Under the pieces are notes generated by a model. It worked only from the letters and a program-made list of their open reading frames with translations, searched no databases and was not told the origin of the DNA. DNA of 64,000 nt from Pseudoscleropodium purum (taxonomy: Eukaryota > Streptophyta > Bryopsida > Hypnales > Brachytheciaceae). The DNA lies in contig OZ017796.1 of assembly GCA_963969395.1 (NCBI GenBank), forward strand, positions 32,912,243-32,976,242, written 5' to 3'. The position numbers were made by a program, and so were the translations under genes. The stretch's first letter is position 1, and each line of letters begins with the position of its first letter. Below, piece by piece: positions 23,111 to 35,644 of the stretch.

Positions 23111-24940
23111 AGGACGGGCGCTCATCCTGCCTTCGGAGGTACACTTGCTCTGCCTCTTTCTTTTCTTTCATTTCAGTTCATTGGTTTTGCAGTCAGAGTT
23201 GAATTGAATCTGTCTTGCGTGTTTTGGTAGATCGGAGGTTGTGGAATTTACAGTACTTTGGAGAGCCTGACTGCCCTTGTTGCAATCTTGCTTTTATTTG
23301 GTCCGTCTTTTAGAAGTCTTTGTGAGAGGATGTTCCTTTAGGGTGCAGTTGGAAATCATGGTTTGTGCTAGTCGAGGAGTGCAAATGGTCGATTTCGTTG
23401 TATTGGCGTGACTGCTGCGCCAGAAATTGTGGCATACATCGACACCAAGCTCGAAAAAATAGGACAGGTCAGAAATTGTGACACACTTGTATAGATCTAT
23501 AAAACTAGGACTGGGACTGGTTCAGATTTACATTTCAGGGTTTAAGGTGGTTTGGAAGTGCCAAAGTAGTGGAATACTACCAATTTAAGGAAATTGACGT
23601 TACCAGTCACGAGCCTTGCTGTGTTGAAATTGGTCACTAATGACGTGACGTGTATGCCTAAAACCTTGATGTGTTTTTTATATGTTCTGGATACAGTTTT
23701 GAATGTCAGGAACGTGGACTGATGTTTTGAGTTATTACACATTGATGGTTTCGCAGGAAATTTACTGAAATTTCATTGTGGCCGTGATCTTGTGCATTTT
23801 GAGGAAGACCAACCCAGACTTCACACTGCCTTCGGCTTAATAGCATCTCATTCTATTTTTTCAAGATGGTCCCATTCCTTCTGGTCAATTGGCCAGTGAC
23901 AGCTCTCTCGCCTGATGATTTGTAGAGTTTTTGTCAGAGTTGAGTCAGTCACATAGCTGGACAGATTTCATTTAAGTTACTCATTGCCAGAGGCTGTACA
24001 TAATATTGGTTCAGCAATATTGTATGTATCAATGTACAGCATGTAATGAAGGCTGAAAGCTCTAGTGGGACTGTGGGACTTGGGAAGTTAACTCACATTA
24101 CATTCTCTGGGAGTAGGTAGAGTTCATCTTCAGAATATCAATTCCAGCATGCACCGAGTGTGTCAGGTACGCAAATTCTGACCATTATTTTATTACATTC
24201 CTAGAAACACCTTGACCATGTTAGGAAGATGTGCATATGGTTATGTTCACAAGGATTTCATGAAAGATGCAACACTGTAATTCCACATTGTCCAGTACCA
24301 TACTAATATCTTTACAACTTGTTTTCACATATCATCAGTTGCAGCTGCAGGATGTCTTGGGCCTTAACTTCTAAGAGAGATTTCCAATCCCAGCTCATGA
24401 ATTGAAGGTAAGGGATAACTTCAAATTATTGCAACTGTAAAGATCCCTGATGTCCCCCAGTTGGTGTTTCCTGCATTGTTATCTGTCGAGAATGTCCAGT
24501 GTGAACTTGGTCATGATGGGATGTAGCTGAAATTGCTGTGGAGAATGCTATATTTTCTGTGCTTGTTTCATCCTGTAACTGAAACATCTCAACAGTCAAC
24601 ATGATTGAAGAATCTGTGTATGTCAATGCAGATAGTTGCAGAACTGATGCATGATTCTTGACCTGGAGGTGGCCAAGGTGATTTGCCCAAGGTGCAAATA
24701 CAATAGAAACAGGACAGAAGAACATAGTTTCAGTTTGCCTCAATCACTTTTAAGATTCATTATATCTTAGACATTTCATGGTTTCCATCAGTGCGCCTGA
24801 TTTGTAAAGCACCAAGATGTGAGCAGATTTTGTTAGACATCAGCACAAATTAAGAATTTGCAACCAGTGATCAGGGGGAACACAGTGTATGAGACCTTGC
24901 TGGAGCAATGTAATGCTGTGGCTTAGTTCCAGCATGAGCT
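23111..24940 (+). other. 3' UTR and downstream flank
   Basis: The stop codon is at 23108-23110. A possible 3' UTR intron runs from 'ggag|gtacac' near 23139 to 'ttggtag|atcgg' near 23230. The flank to 24940 is less AT-rich than the repeats and has no recognised coding sequence; small open frames have no family signature. A MITE-arm-like block lies near 23569. Confidence 0.35.
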
Positions 24941-24944
24941 TTAA

Positions 24945-25166
24945 CCCTTAAGCGTGCCAGCATCCATTTTCTGGACAATGCACAGAGCACTTCCAGGCTT
25001 TGTTTAGATTAGCAAACTTTTCATTCATCCAATTTAATACTTGAATCTTGAAGAGAAAACCTTCCTTAATGACCAATTTCTTGAAATTGCAGTAAATGAT
25101 ATTTCTGTAAAAAGATATAAACCAAAATGTGCAAAAAAATCAAAAAAGGATTGAGGCATTAAGGGG
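24945..25166. mobile_element. Short PGBD-like MITE candidate
   Basis: This 222-bp segment starts CCCTTAAGCGTGCC after TTAA (24941-24944). It ends so that its reverse complement reads CCCCTTAATGCC, followed by TCAA. The ends resemble the TTAA-CCCTTT end of the piggyBac relic at 59874. The repeats are imperfect and the right target site is off by one base, so this is tentative. Confidence 0.4.
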
Positions 25167-25169
25167 TCA

Positions 25170-28090
25170 ACAAGTGTTGAAGTATTGCTGTCTAATACTT
25201 GTATGGGTTCAGTGCATCCTTTATAATGGTTTCAGAGACTTTTTTGCACAATGTTGTACCAATAGTTTCATACCAAAAAAGTAGGAGATCCATAAAGCAC
25301 CCATGTAGGGACTGAAAATGAATTGGATGAGATTAAACTTCTTGAAATTTTTTAGTAAATCTCTCTCTCAAGACCAATGAATTGGCATTCAACCCAAGCT
25401 GTTTCATATTTTAGGGAACTTTGTGGAATTTGTTATGAAGTTTTGAAGTTTTGAAATGCAATGGTCATAGAAAGCATTCATCTCATGCTTTGTACAATAT
25501 TTGTACATTATTGGTGCAATGAAAAAAGCAATGTACCAATGTATTAGAGCCCAAGTGCTTCATGGACCTCCTTATTGTTGTTTGTTACCAACAATAGAGA
25601 ATCCTTAGTCATTGAAGAATTTTTCAAGTTTGTTCCTCTGGTTTGGGGTACATTATTTGAGCTTGCCTTAAGTTACACAATCTACATCCCCATGAAACCA
25701 AGTGCACAAGTAGTTTTAGTTAACCTCTTAGTGCCTACATTGTTTCTTGAATTTTTACATATTTTTTTTTATATCTTTGTTAAAAAAATAATTTACCTCA
25801 ATTTCATCAAATTTGTCACATAGAAAGTGTGGTTTAAAAAAAGTCATGCATTAGTTTGGATGAATGAAAAGTTTTGTGATCATAAAAGCCCCAAGTCCTT
25901 CTCTATTCATCATCCCAAATTTGGACACTGGAGAGCCAATTTAGGGGTTAAAGCATTATTGATTGCTTTAATTTTCATGCACCTAAAGCTCCACAAATCA
26001 ATAACTATTTACCAATGTTGCCCATGTCTTATGATTGTTTGTCATTTTCCCCAAAATGGGATAGTTTATTGTCAATCACACTTGATCATTGCTTGAAGGC
26101 TCCATCCAACCTAGTATACCTAGGATATATGCCATTGACCTTAAACTACCATCTACGATGTGTGTACATCTCCAAAGTCAGTTTTATATCTATATAAATG
26201 AAATGCTTTTAGAACAAAACTTTGTTCCTTAATAACTTTTGCATGCAATATCAAAATGCCAAGTTCGTTGGTGTGTTGGAACTTCCTTTCACTTGCCAAC
26301 AAGAACATATGAGAATTTGACCAATTTATGAATAGCAAATAGGCTCAGTAGCAAAAAGTGGTGGTTTGGAGAGTCCCCACCTTAGAGGAATGAAAAATGT
26401 CCAATGAATGACTAGCATTTGAGGAAATAATTGAAACAAATAATGCACCTATTTATTCTCTCACTAAAAACAAGGTCTTGCTTGATGCCCATTGCAAAGA
26501 CAAATAATCCACATATGGTTTGTCAAATAATATGCAATGTACATAATCATATGGAAAATTGAATCTTCTTCTCATACATGTGTATGTCAAATTAAACAAT
26601 GTAAGAGTGCTAAGATCAACAAGTGACCAATGGATGATTTCTCATATCACTGTAAAAATGAAGAATGCACCTACTAGTTCAAAAATCAGATCATTTTTGG
26701 CAAAGTACTTTAGTGATAGGATTTGGAAACTCTGATTCACAAATCATGATCAATGTGAGAGTCAATGCCATAGTCTCTGTCCTTTGCACAGTAAATCTAC
26801 TGAAGTCAAATGACTCATGCATGATGTTGCAAATAGAGCTCCTAAAGCATTTGCACTGACAATACCCCCCATGCCTGCTATTGCATCTGGCAAGCTGAAC
26901 ACCTGTGATAGTCTATAACTTATCACCACAACAGTTGAGCAGGGATTTCAAGGGACAGTGACTTTGATGCCTTGTGTCCAAGTCTTGAGAAATTACAGTC
27001 TTAGGAGGTACTTCCTGGTCTTGGAGAGTCGGCTTGCATGGTATGTATGGCACTAAGTTATTACACTCCCATGGAACACAGTGAGGAACACACTGCAACC
27101 AGGGCTTCTTTTTTTTTGCGAAATTTCGCCAGACTGTCAAAAATCTGACCTCTCTGGCTTCATCCCTCCAAAAATTGACCTTTGTAGTGAAGCCAGCAAG
27201 GGGAACACTATTCAAAAAAAGGCCCTGACTACAACATGTGCAGGTGGTGCCTTTGGATTCCCTCTGATGTACTTTGATGGACCGTACTTTGTATATCATA
27301 ACATTCAGTAGCATGCACTGTCATTGCCTTGGTTGTGGCCTTGAGTCTACAATAAATGGTGTAAAATATTCCACATTTGACTGTACTCTTCAGTAGCTTA
27401 GTGGACAAGTGGAGGCTCAATGTGATGAGTAGGGTGCATGAAAGAAAGGCAGTGGACATGAAGGCTGTTGAATCTCATGTGATGTGCTTAAAAAAAACAA
27501 AAGCTTGAGTGGAATGCACTGCTGCTGGATTTGTTGGGATTCATGATTCCATAGGATCTTATGAATCTCCATTATGTAAGTAGTAAGTACCGTGGGTCTA
27601 GTGGACATGGATGACTGAGAGGATGACTTAAGTTACATGGTGTAGGTATATCACTAATAAATACAGAGTACTAGATTCAAATAGATGATAACTACCAAGT
27701 CAGTACTGACTGCTGTAATGCTAAATCTCAGTTTGTCTGTACCCAATAATAAGTACCAAATCTGTGATAATTAATAAGAGGCGCTACACACAAGCAACAG
27801 GAAGGACATAACATTCAGTCCCCTTCAGGGAGGCTGCCTTTCCCTCCCTGTAGACGTCATCCACAAAACTCATTCATGCATCGATAATCTAAGCTGGCAG
27901 TACTGGAATAGTTGTAGTAAATTTTTGGCATGCTCAATTTTTTTTTGCTCCATCTTGGATTGAATATACAAATGAACATGATTTGTTAAGAAAAATGGTT
28001 CGTCTAAAATCCCAAGCTAAAATCTTTTGAATAACATACCATAGCATTTTTTTGGTCTTGCCATAGCAATAACTTAGTTTGAAATTTTGA
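25170..28090. other. Intergenic stretch without recognised genes
   Basis: No reading frame here shows a recognisable family. The longest is a - strand frame of 133 codons (26913-27314), Cys- and Lys-rich, overlapped by a + strand frame and without homology I can name. No tandem or terminal repeats stood out. Confidence 0.35.
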
Positions 28091-28095
28091 CATGG

Positions 28096-28688
28096 AGAGA
28101 AGCTCTTCATATACCTATGGGGTGGTAGGAGGTAGAACAACCCATGTATGATTTATAAATTAAGATTTATAGTTTCTTAAACACTCATAGTTAAAATCAA
28201 AAGTAGGAATTGTAATTGTAATTGAAGTAAAATTTTCAACCTCATTTAGGTACAATATAATAATTTTTTTCAAACAAACTTAAACTATGAAAAGTTGTTA
28301 AATTGAGATCAATTTCATCTCCAAAAATCTGTTTGAAATTTAGATCCTCCAATAAAAAATTGTGGACAAATTCCAAAGAGGATGTTTGCATATGTCAAAA
28401 AGAAATTTCTTTCCAACCCCTCTCTAAAATCTATCCATAACTTTTGATTGGAAGATCTAAATCTCAAAAGGATTTTCTGAGAAAAAACTTAACTTCATTT
28501 ACCAACTTTTTTCAGTTCAAAGTTTAAAAAAAAAAAATTTATACTATGCCTAAATGAGGTATGAAATTCTACTTTAGTCACAATTCTTTGCTTTGATTTG
28601 ATTAAATTATGAATGGTTGTAAATTATATCCCACATTGTTTGTTCTACCAACTAGTATCTCATAGGTATATAAAGAATTGTCTTCTCA
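28096..28688. mobile_element. Foldback element with about 280-bp arms
   Basis: The left arm (about 28096-28381) and right arm (about 28421-28688) are imperfect inverted copies separated by only about 40 bases. Paired landmarks include 'tatacctatggggtggtagg' versus 'accaactagtatctcataggtata', 'cctcatttaggtacaatata' versus 'tatactatgcctaaatgagg', and 'tagatcctccaat' versus 'attggaagatcta'. A single-arm relative lies at about 11370-11610. A transcript would form a long hairpin. Confidence 0.65.
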
Positions 28689-28689
28689 C

Positions 28690-30537
28690 CTAGAATCACA
28701 CAACACAAATGGTTAACAATGCATTTGGAAGATAATTGAATTTTGAAATCAATTTTTTTGATAAATTCATAGCCATTTTGTTAAAACATTTTATGTTTTG
28801 CACTATTCAATTTGAATTGAATATATTTGAGTTTACATTTACCTGGAGTGAGTTTGTAGACTTTGTGCATTGTTTATGTAAGTATCTCAAGTCAACAATA
28901 ATCAATTAGGACTTTGACAAAAAAATGACACATATTTTTTAGCTATTGATATGGTACCAAATATTTGGCACCATTTTGTTAGAGGGAAGGCAACCAATGA
29001 CTTTACTACTGAATGTTATGGAAAGACCATTCCTCTTCCTAACTTTGAAAAATTAAGGAGTTCACATTAGGTAGTCTCTTCATTAAGCGACCATTTAAAA
29101 GTTGATTGCTTTGGAAGGAGCTAAACTCCTTGAAACAACTTTTAGAGGAAGAGAAATGAAAATGGCATCGAAGGGTATATTCAAACTTGTGCTTAAGGAT
29201 GGTGCTTATCGCTCTTTCGAGAAGACCATTTGTGCAATACTTCACACTTGCAGTGTTAAAGAGAAACTGATCCTAGCTGGAGGGCGAGTTAGTAGAGGAT
29301 ACAAGCAGTGCTTAGTCCCAAGCTAGAGGCTATAGTAGGAGATCTTTGTATATTATAGAATGTTTTAAATAACTCCGCAAACAAAGCAAAATGAAGATTT
29401 CAAGAAGTAGACAATGATGTTACGCACTTGGACCCATGTTGCACAAGTAACAAAGAGCACCGGTAATATGGAGGGTTTCTTTTCCGGCATTTCGTTAAAA
29501 GATGGCCCACCAAAGAATTGAAGAGGTCGGTTGATCTAGGCATTGCAAACTAAATTAGGGCGTCTAAAGACAACTAATGAAGCCTTATAAATTACTGAAA
29601 ACTCAATCATTTTATATCTCAACTTCCATTCACTATTATACAATTACATACAACACTTCCTTTTTGCTACACAATTTTTGCAAGGTGGGCCTTTCTTTGT
29701 GACTTTTCCTCACTCCACTATAATTTTTTTGTTGATTTTTGTTGTCTATACATGTGTTTTGGTCATAATTTAGTCAACAATGACTGATAGTTTTTTTCTA
29801 CTATGCAAAGCGATGGAGAATTTTTTGGATGTGTCTTCTTATGGCACGAATATTGTTGCTGCAAGTGGACTAGGTTGTCGTGCGATTTTCTCTCACATAA
29901 CTTAGGTCCTCTACATTTGTACACTTTTTTGTATTGACATGTTTACAATGAAAGCGTGTTTGCATGCATTGATTGTCCAACACATTTTATAATACCAATT
30001 CTTGTATTGTCATGGATGTCCTATGAAGGATCTTTGAATACTAGCCGTGGAAGAACATTAGAACACCAGCTACACCCCATATTGTCATCCCTTATGATTA
30101 GTAATGATTCCCAAAACCAATGTCAACTTCATCTTGCATGCATGCATATGTTTAGATTAATAGAAGATCAACTTGATCATGCATGTACTCACAACATAGT
30201 AACAAAGATGTAACAACAAAGTCTATTGTTTCTACAATTCATTTCATGGAGATGCATAATTGAATTTGTCATCTAATATGCAGCTTATTCCTTTTTCTCA
30301 AGTCCAGGCAATAATGAAATCCTACAGCAGGCAACAACAACACAAATGCCAACAAAAGATAAATTGCCCATTACTATCTTGGCTCATTGTTGTCATTGAT
30401 TCATCTGCGACCTACACATCACAGACAAGTCCTCCTACTCAATTCTAATTAAATTGCACCCAACTCACTCATTGCTTTAACTTAGTTGTGACGATACCTT
30501 TCCAAATGCTAGATCTAGCCTGACTTCTTGGACACGG
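28690..30537. other. AT-rich stretch upstream of the Harbinger ORF1 relic
   Basis: Several short + strand frames occur (for example 29102-29326 and 29956-30213), but none is recognisable. The part from about 29750 may be the 5' portion of the decayed Harbinger ORF1 region. Confidence 0.3.
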
Positions 30538-31695
30538 TTGGTGGTCCAGACTGTGCATGTTGCTATCAATGTTGGTGGTCCAAGCAATCCTGTAAAATGT
30601 GGAAGAAAAGACCGGGGACCAAATTGGCTTCCCCTTCAAGTAGCGGCTCTCGGAAATGCCAAATGCAATCTTCACAACAAAGAGGTGGATGTTGTTGACG
30701 GCCATGACTTGATGAACCTTGATATGTCCAAGTGGAATCGAATTAGTGTTGTCATGATGAAAGTCGCTTGCTCTCCATGCCATCGCAATGGACCTACATG
30801 TAAGACTAAGTGAAACCAAGTAATCCCTGACTACAAACAAATTGCCAATTTCTTATCCCGAATAGGTACGAATAGCATTGATTACTAGAGCTTGTCAACA
30901 TCCAATTGCAGAAGGGAAGGTTCGCCTCGTTCCTTCCCTCATGACATTTTCTTGAATATTCACGAGTAATATGGACAAAGGACTATCATGTAGCTCCCTC
31001 ACATAAGAGACCTTCTTTCAAATGAGGATAGTAACTACTCCGCATCCTTTGCAATTGTTGCGAAAGATGATGAAGAGGGTATAGAGATAGAAAATTTTGA
31101 TCCCACAGACTTCATCAACACTCCTCAAGGAACTAATGATACAAACATGTGGAGTTTTTCACCAATGTATCCTCGTCTCGTAGCTGCATCTGTTGAAAGA
31201 AGTTATAGTACCATACCAATTGGGATGACGCCACTTGTGCTTAGTTCCAACGGCAACTTAGACACCACCATGGAGTAACAACTGGGGAGCATTGGAGTTT
31301 GAAGGAGGAACTTATCCAGTTACAATCTTAGAGCGATTGCCACAAAAAGTAGTGGCGATGTCATGGCTGGTTAAATGCATGAAATGGCAGAGGCAAGGAG
31401 AGAATTGGAACATTTAAAAATAGATGTTCATTTAGAAGTATTTTCAAAGCAAATGGAATATCAACATGATAGAGACATCCATCTCCAAGAGAATGCTCAT
31501 ATGGCTTATGAAAATGCCAAACTAGCTATAGACAAACAAGGCGATGTGGTAAAATACCTTTCAAAACTAACATTTGTTATCTATGCTAGAATGCAACTAT
31601 CACGAGAGAAAGCAATTGTTGAAGTGCTACAGTCAATAGCTTCAAAGCCAGTGCCACATGTTGCTAATGCCAACAACTCTACTCCTAAGCTATAG
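30538..31695 (+). pseudogene. PIF/Harbinger ORF1 (Myb/SANT-like) relic
   Basis: One frame runs 386 codons with no frameshift but seven in-frame stops (30811, 30886, 30967, 30991, 31276, 31300 and 31372). The order fits the trihelix/Myb-SANT-like partner protein of plant PIF/Harbinger elements: an NWLPLQV tryptophan block near 30630, a K-x-x-W region at 30805 with its Trp now TGA, DYKQIANFLSRIG (30829-30867), a DYWSL-type motif with Trp now TAG, PRSFPHDIF, an acidic stretch, and a C-terminal charged helical region (31375-31620). ORF1 proteins bind DNA and help the transposase excise. The transposase relic lies 460 bases away in convergent orientation. Family naming is from remembered motif order; a free-standing trihelix gene relic is the alternative. 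Confidence 0.6.
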
Positions 31696-32155
31696 ACTAT
31701 TATTGCCAATACTACTATTGTACATAGAAATGTTTTCCAACTGTTGTTGTAGCAGTCCATAGCAATATTTCCCACTTGCGTAATGCAAACAATGCTATAA
31801 TTATACAATGCTTTGACCTTCTTGTTTTTGGTATGTTCAAGAACGTGAAGCTAAGTATGTTGTTTCAATGAATAAAGTGTACAGAGATTGCTACTACAAT
31901 AGAGAACTCGTTTCACTCACTAGGAACTAACCATTTTTTTTGGAATTCAAAATCACTAGATGCATGCAGTAAACATAATTTGTCTTTTCATCGTAATCAA
32001 TGGCTACACTTTAAGAGAAAACAACAAAGATAGGAGATGGAGTAAAAATTTGAAGTTTTAGTACGGTCCACAATTGTTGAAATGAAAGAGGAATAAAAGT
32101 TTAAGTCAAAATAAATACACTTGCTGCATTTGGATATACAACAAAACTTACCTTG

Positions 32156-32546
32156 TCAATTAATGACTTGGTGATGAATAGTGAGAAAAATACCAAGATC
32201 ACGACAAACATCAACTCCTTGCTCCAAATTGGCATCGTCCCCAACTTGTTTAGTTACTTCTGGAGGTACTGCATCTTCTAGCAAGACCTTAGTATCAAAG
32301 CCTTTTTGGTGAAGCACTTGCAACAATCTTTCAACATCTTCAACCAACTATCCAAGTATCATGTTATGAAGAATAGCGCAAGCAACAATGACATCTAAAA
32401 GGAAAGCCACATGTAGGTTTGACTTCACAAGCAATTCACATAAGGACTATTTTAATAAACCAAATGTGTTCTCTAGAACTACTTTAGCTTTGCTCAACTT
32501 CCTATTGAACAATCTTTCAACTATAGGCAAGTTGGGTTGTCAATGG
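32156..32546 (-). pseudogene. PIF/Harbinger transposase C-terminus, truncated
   Basis: The - strand encodes, in order, LFNRKLSKAKVVLENTFGLLK, a stop, a linker, DVIVACAILHNM (about 32354-32390), a stop, and an acidic tail ending at 32156. This matches the C-terminal part of DDE_Tnp_4 (Harbinger) transposases, which carry an R-x-V-V-E-x-A-F-G motif with the last catalytic Glu (kept here as the E of VVLENTF) and V-I-V-A-C-x-x-L-H-N. The upstream two thirds, including the first two catalytic Asp, are missing because LTR-like copy C begins exactly here at 32547. It is convergent with the ORF1 relic at 30538-31695. Confidence 0.75.
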
Positions 32547-34420
32547 TGTGAGCCCAGTAGTCGTTACCTAAGCCTTAGGATTTTTTTTCTACTTTCATTC
32601 ATTCTTTATAGCTTTTTTAAGTCCAAAAGACCTAAAAAGTGTGTTAACATCATATTAATAGAAGTCCCTACAATTACAATGTATTATTTTCCAAAATTTT
32701 GGAAGTGCACTAAGTACTTCTATTTACTATTTACAATGTTTAAATAGGTGTCTAGTATGTCAATTAGGAGTTTGAGATAGATTTGAGCCCTAGTAGACAA
32801 AGTCGTAGAAGATACTTATTTTAGATTGTTACCAGATTTACCTAAATTCATTGATTCACGAAGAATACAAACCAAAGATTGGAGGAAGGTGTTTTAGCAT
32901 AAAAACACACCAAGAGTTCAACAATGAAGTCGGTTCGTGAAGATTCCCTCGTACGGGAATGATTCTTCTCTAGAGAAATTAAATACAAGAAATAAAGAAT
33001 TTAGACCTCTCCACATTTGATGCAAATAAACATGTAAACTTGCAATTAACATTTGGAATCTTCCTAGAGGTTGTCCAAAAAGTTTCTTGATTTTCCAGAT
33101 TGCAAAAGATGACTCCATGGGAAGTCAACCTCATTTATTAGTAACTGGAAATTCATAGAAATTATCTAGGTAGCAATAAAGTCCCACTAAAAATTAGGAT
33201 AGTGTATTTTAGCTTAAATAAGTGCCCAACCAAATTTCAAGACATTCCAATACCAACAAGTACTAGAATTGACAGCAACACTAGTTTTTAACAGTTTCAA
33301 AAACCTTCGACGGGTTGACCGGCATGCTAGGTGTATACAATGTCCAAACAAAATAAACTTGGACTCTTTTTTCACTATCTTGAATCTTCTAGATAATCTA
33401 GGCTAGTCAAAACCTTGAGAAAGGGCAAACTCCGATATTTGGATTTTCTACCTTTTCACTAGCTTGCGGTTAGTTGGCTTTGGCTTGCAAAATAGTTTGG
33501 AAAGTAGGTGGTCAAGTGTTCTTAAGGCTAATTTGGACCTTTTGAAGGCAATGGCATAATTGGTTTTGTGTTTGGAGTATTTCTCCAAAAATTAGAACAA
33601 TCACAATAGTAGTGTAGAATTTGATTTTGACATTAATTTGAATTTATGTAGGAGTAGATGTAGGTAATTTGAGAGGGGTTAGGGGCCTTAGAAAAGTATA
33701 AAAGTCCCTCACCTCCTATCTCTTTGCACTTATTTTCTTATTTTTCGTTTAACCAAAACGCGGCCACGTTGTTGGAATTTTGGCAATTTGCTAAAAACCT
33801 TATTTGAATTGCGATTTGGAGTCGTTTGCTCCTTGATTTCTAAACCATCTTTTGTATTTGAGCCCTTTTCAAAGGACATTTGGGTCCCTTTGGAGAGCTT
33901 GCTAATCATTGTGTTTGGAGTCAACTTTGAAGTAATTGGATTATTTTTGTGTATTCTTTGTACTAACACCAAGGACATTTAAGCCAAATTCTGGCAATGC
34001 CGTTAGCTTGAATACTTTGGAGCTCGTCTTATAGTATTTTCAAGTGTCTTTTGTTTAATAACTTTGTTCCTATCAAACTTTTGTGCGGGATTTCCAGCCA
34101 TTGGTGTGTGAATACCCTCCTAAAGCATTGAATCGAGAATGTGTGGTCAAAAAAGTATTGTTTGAAGTTAATTAGAGAGATCTTGGGTTGGATCCTCGAC
34201 TCTCATTCATCCATGTATAACAAAATTCTTGCAAAAATATTCCAAGATTTGAGGATAACCCTTCTAATATAGTAAAGCTTTCATCTTTAGCGTTAATCTT
34301 TAAAAGTTGTGTCACCTTTTAAAAAATAGGTGAAAGCCCAGGGATGGTGAAGCTTCACTTCCTTTTTGGAATTTCTGTATTTGTGTTAAGTTTAAAAGGG
34401 TCCCCATACGGAGATTCAAA
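32547..34420 (+). mobile_element. LTR-like repeat, copy C
   Basis: The left end TGTGAGCC is shared with copy D (51076) and falls inside Harbinger transposase sequence, giving a clean breakpoint. Landmarks shared with D include 'gaccta/ccaaaaaagt' near 32630, 'aaaaacac' near 32902, 'tcctcgtacgggaatgattc' near 32946, and the core near 33540. A TATAAAAG box lies at 33697-33704. U5-like blocks shared with D and E include 'gggtccctttgg' near 33884, 'ttctggcaatgccgttagc' near 33990, and 'gtgaagctt' near 34347. The 3' end is approximate. No coding region was found; the - strand frame at 33730-33978 is a shadow. Confidence 0.6.
33697..33704 (+). promoter_or_regulatory. TATA box of LTR-like copy C
   Basis: TATAAAAG is followed by a C/T-rich leader ('tccctcacctcc'), matching copies D and E. 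Confidence 0.55.
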
Positions 34421-34855
34421 AAATTGGCGAACAATGGCCATTAGGAATTTCTTTGGGAAAAATCTTCCTGAAATTGGAAGTTGAGACTGGCTAGCCACCG
34501 GTGATCAACCCCAGTAGCTAGCCACCTTCAGTACCATCCCCCATACTAGGTCACAACCCTAGCCGGCCACCAATGATCAGTTGGCAGCCAGCTAGTACAT
34601 AGTCAGCAGTTGGGTAGAACAATTGCTTTGCGGTTGGATTCCAAACTGGTTCCACATACATACATCAATTGGTGAATTACCAAATTAGGGATGATGCCCA
34701 TAGGACCGTTTTTTGTTTTTGTTTTTTTTCTCATTTTTGATTTTTCTTGAACACTAAGCTTAGCTACTAGGCGTTCAAATTTTAAGAAAAATTGCTAGTG
34801 ATAATTTTAGCTAAAGTTTAGTGGAAATAAATACCAGTCTAGAAGGGAGGCCTAA

Positions 34856-35205
34856 CTTCACCAAAATTGAACAAGGAGGATCTAGAGCTTACCAAGATCA
34901 AACCAAAGGACCAAAGCCTTACCAAAATCAACCAAAGAGGATCTAGAGCTTCACCAAGATCAAACTAGAGGATCTAGAGCTTACCAAGATCAAATCAAAG
35001 GACTAAAGCTTCACCAAAATTAATCCAAAGAAGGTTTAGAGCTTCACCAAAATCAATTAGGGAGATCCAAAGCTTCACCAAAATTAAGCTAGGGAGGACC
35101 AGAGCTTACTAAGATCAAACCAAGGAGGCCCATCTTCACCAAAATTAAACAAGGAGGTCCAAAGTTCATCAAGATCAACTAGGAAGCCCAAAGCTTAATC
35201 AACAA
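34856..35205 (+). repeat. Minisatellite, about 31-bp unit, about 11-12 copies
   Basis: Imperfect repeats of the form 'ttcaccaagatcaaaccaaa' plus 'ggatctagagc' continue for about 350 bases. They alternate 'cttcaccaaaat' and 'cttaccaagatc' starts. The array lies downstream of LTR-like copy C after a segment with 'gccggccacc' motifs (34490-34610). Confidence 0.8.
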
Positions 35206-35644
35206 TTAAAACCAGTACCTAGTCAATAATTGAAACTAGATTATGCTTGGCAAACTCTCATTCGTTACACTAAGCTCTAGATTTATTCTCCCTATGGTGA
35301 AACTTCCATGTCTAGAGGTGGCATTCTCAAGCGCTAAAGCATACATACGAAATTGGAGTTGCAAATCTAGACATCAATTTAGAGATTTGCATTAGTACTT
35401 GGAAGGAAGAAAGGATTCTAATTTGCTTGCGCACCATTCATTAGGGAATATTAAACATATTGGATTTTTCTTACAAGACGAATAGAAAAAAACAAAAAGA
35501 AGAATAGTTGACTTTAGGAGATACTAAGCATTAGTTATTAGTTAGAAGAAGTTAGGGGAGTTTGTCTTAATGCCTTAAGAATTAGCAAAGCATTTAGTGT
35601 TAGATTTGAGGATTTTATTCCCAAAACCAAACGTACTATATAGA

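Noticed and set aside
26913..27314. 133-codon Cys/Lys-rich - strand frame
   Set aside because: No recognisable domain order, an overlapping + strand frame of similar quality, and no splice or promoter support.
33730..33978. - strand 82-codon frame
   Set aside because: It lies wholly within the U5-like part of LTR copy C and is a shadow of conserved repeat sequence.
34856..35205. Regular repeat considered as a CRISPR-like array
   Set aside because: Repeats are contiguous and imperfect without unique spacers, and the context is a plant repeat; it is a minisatellite.
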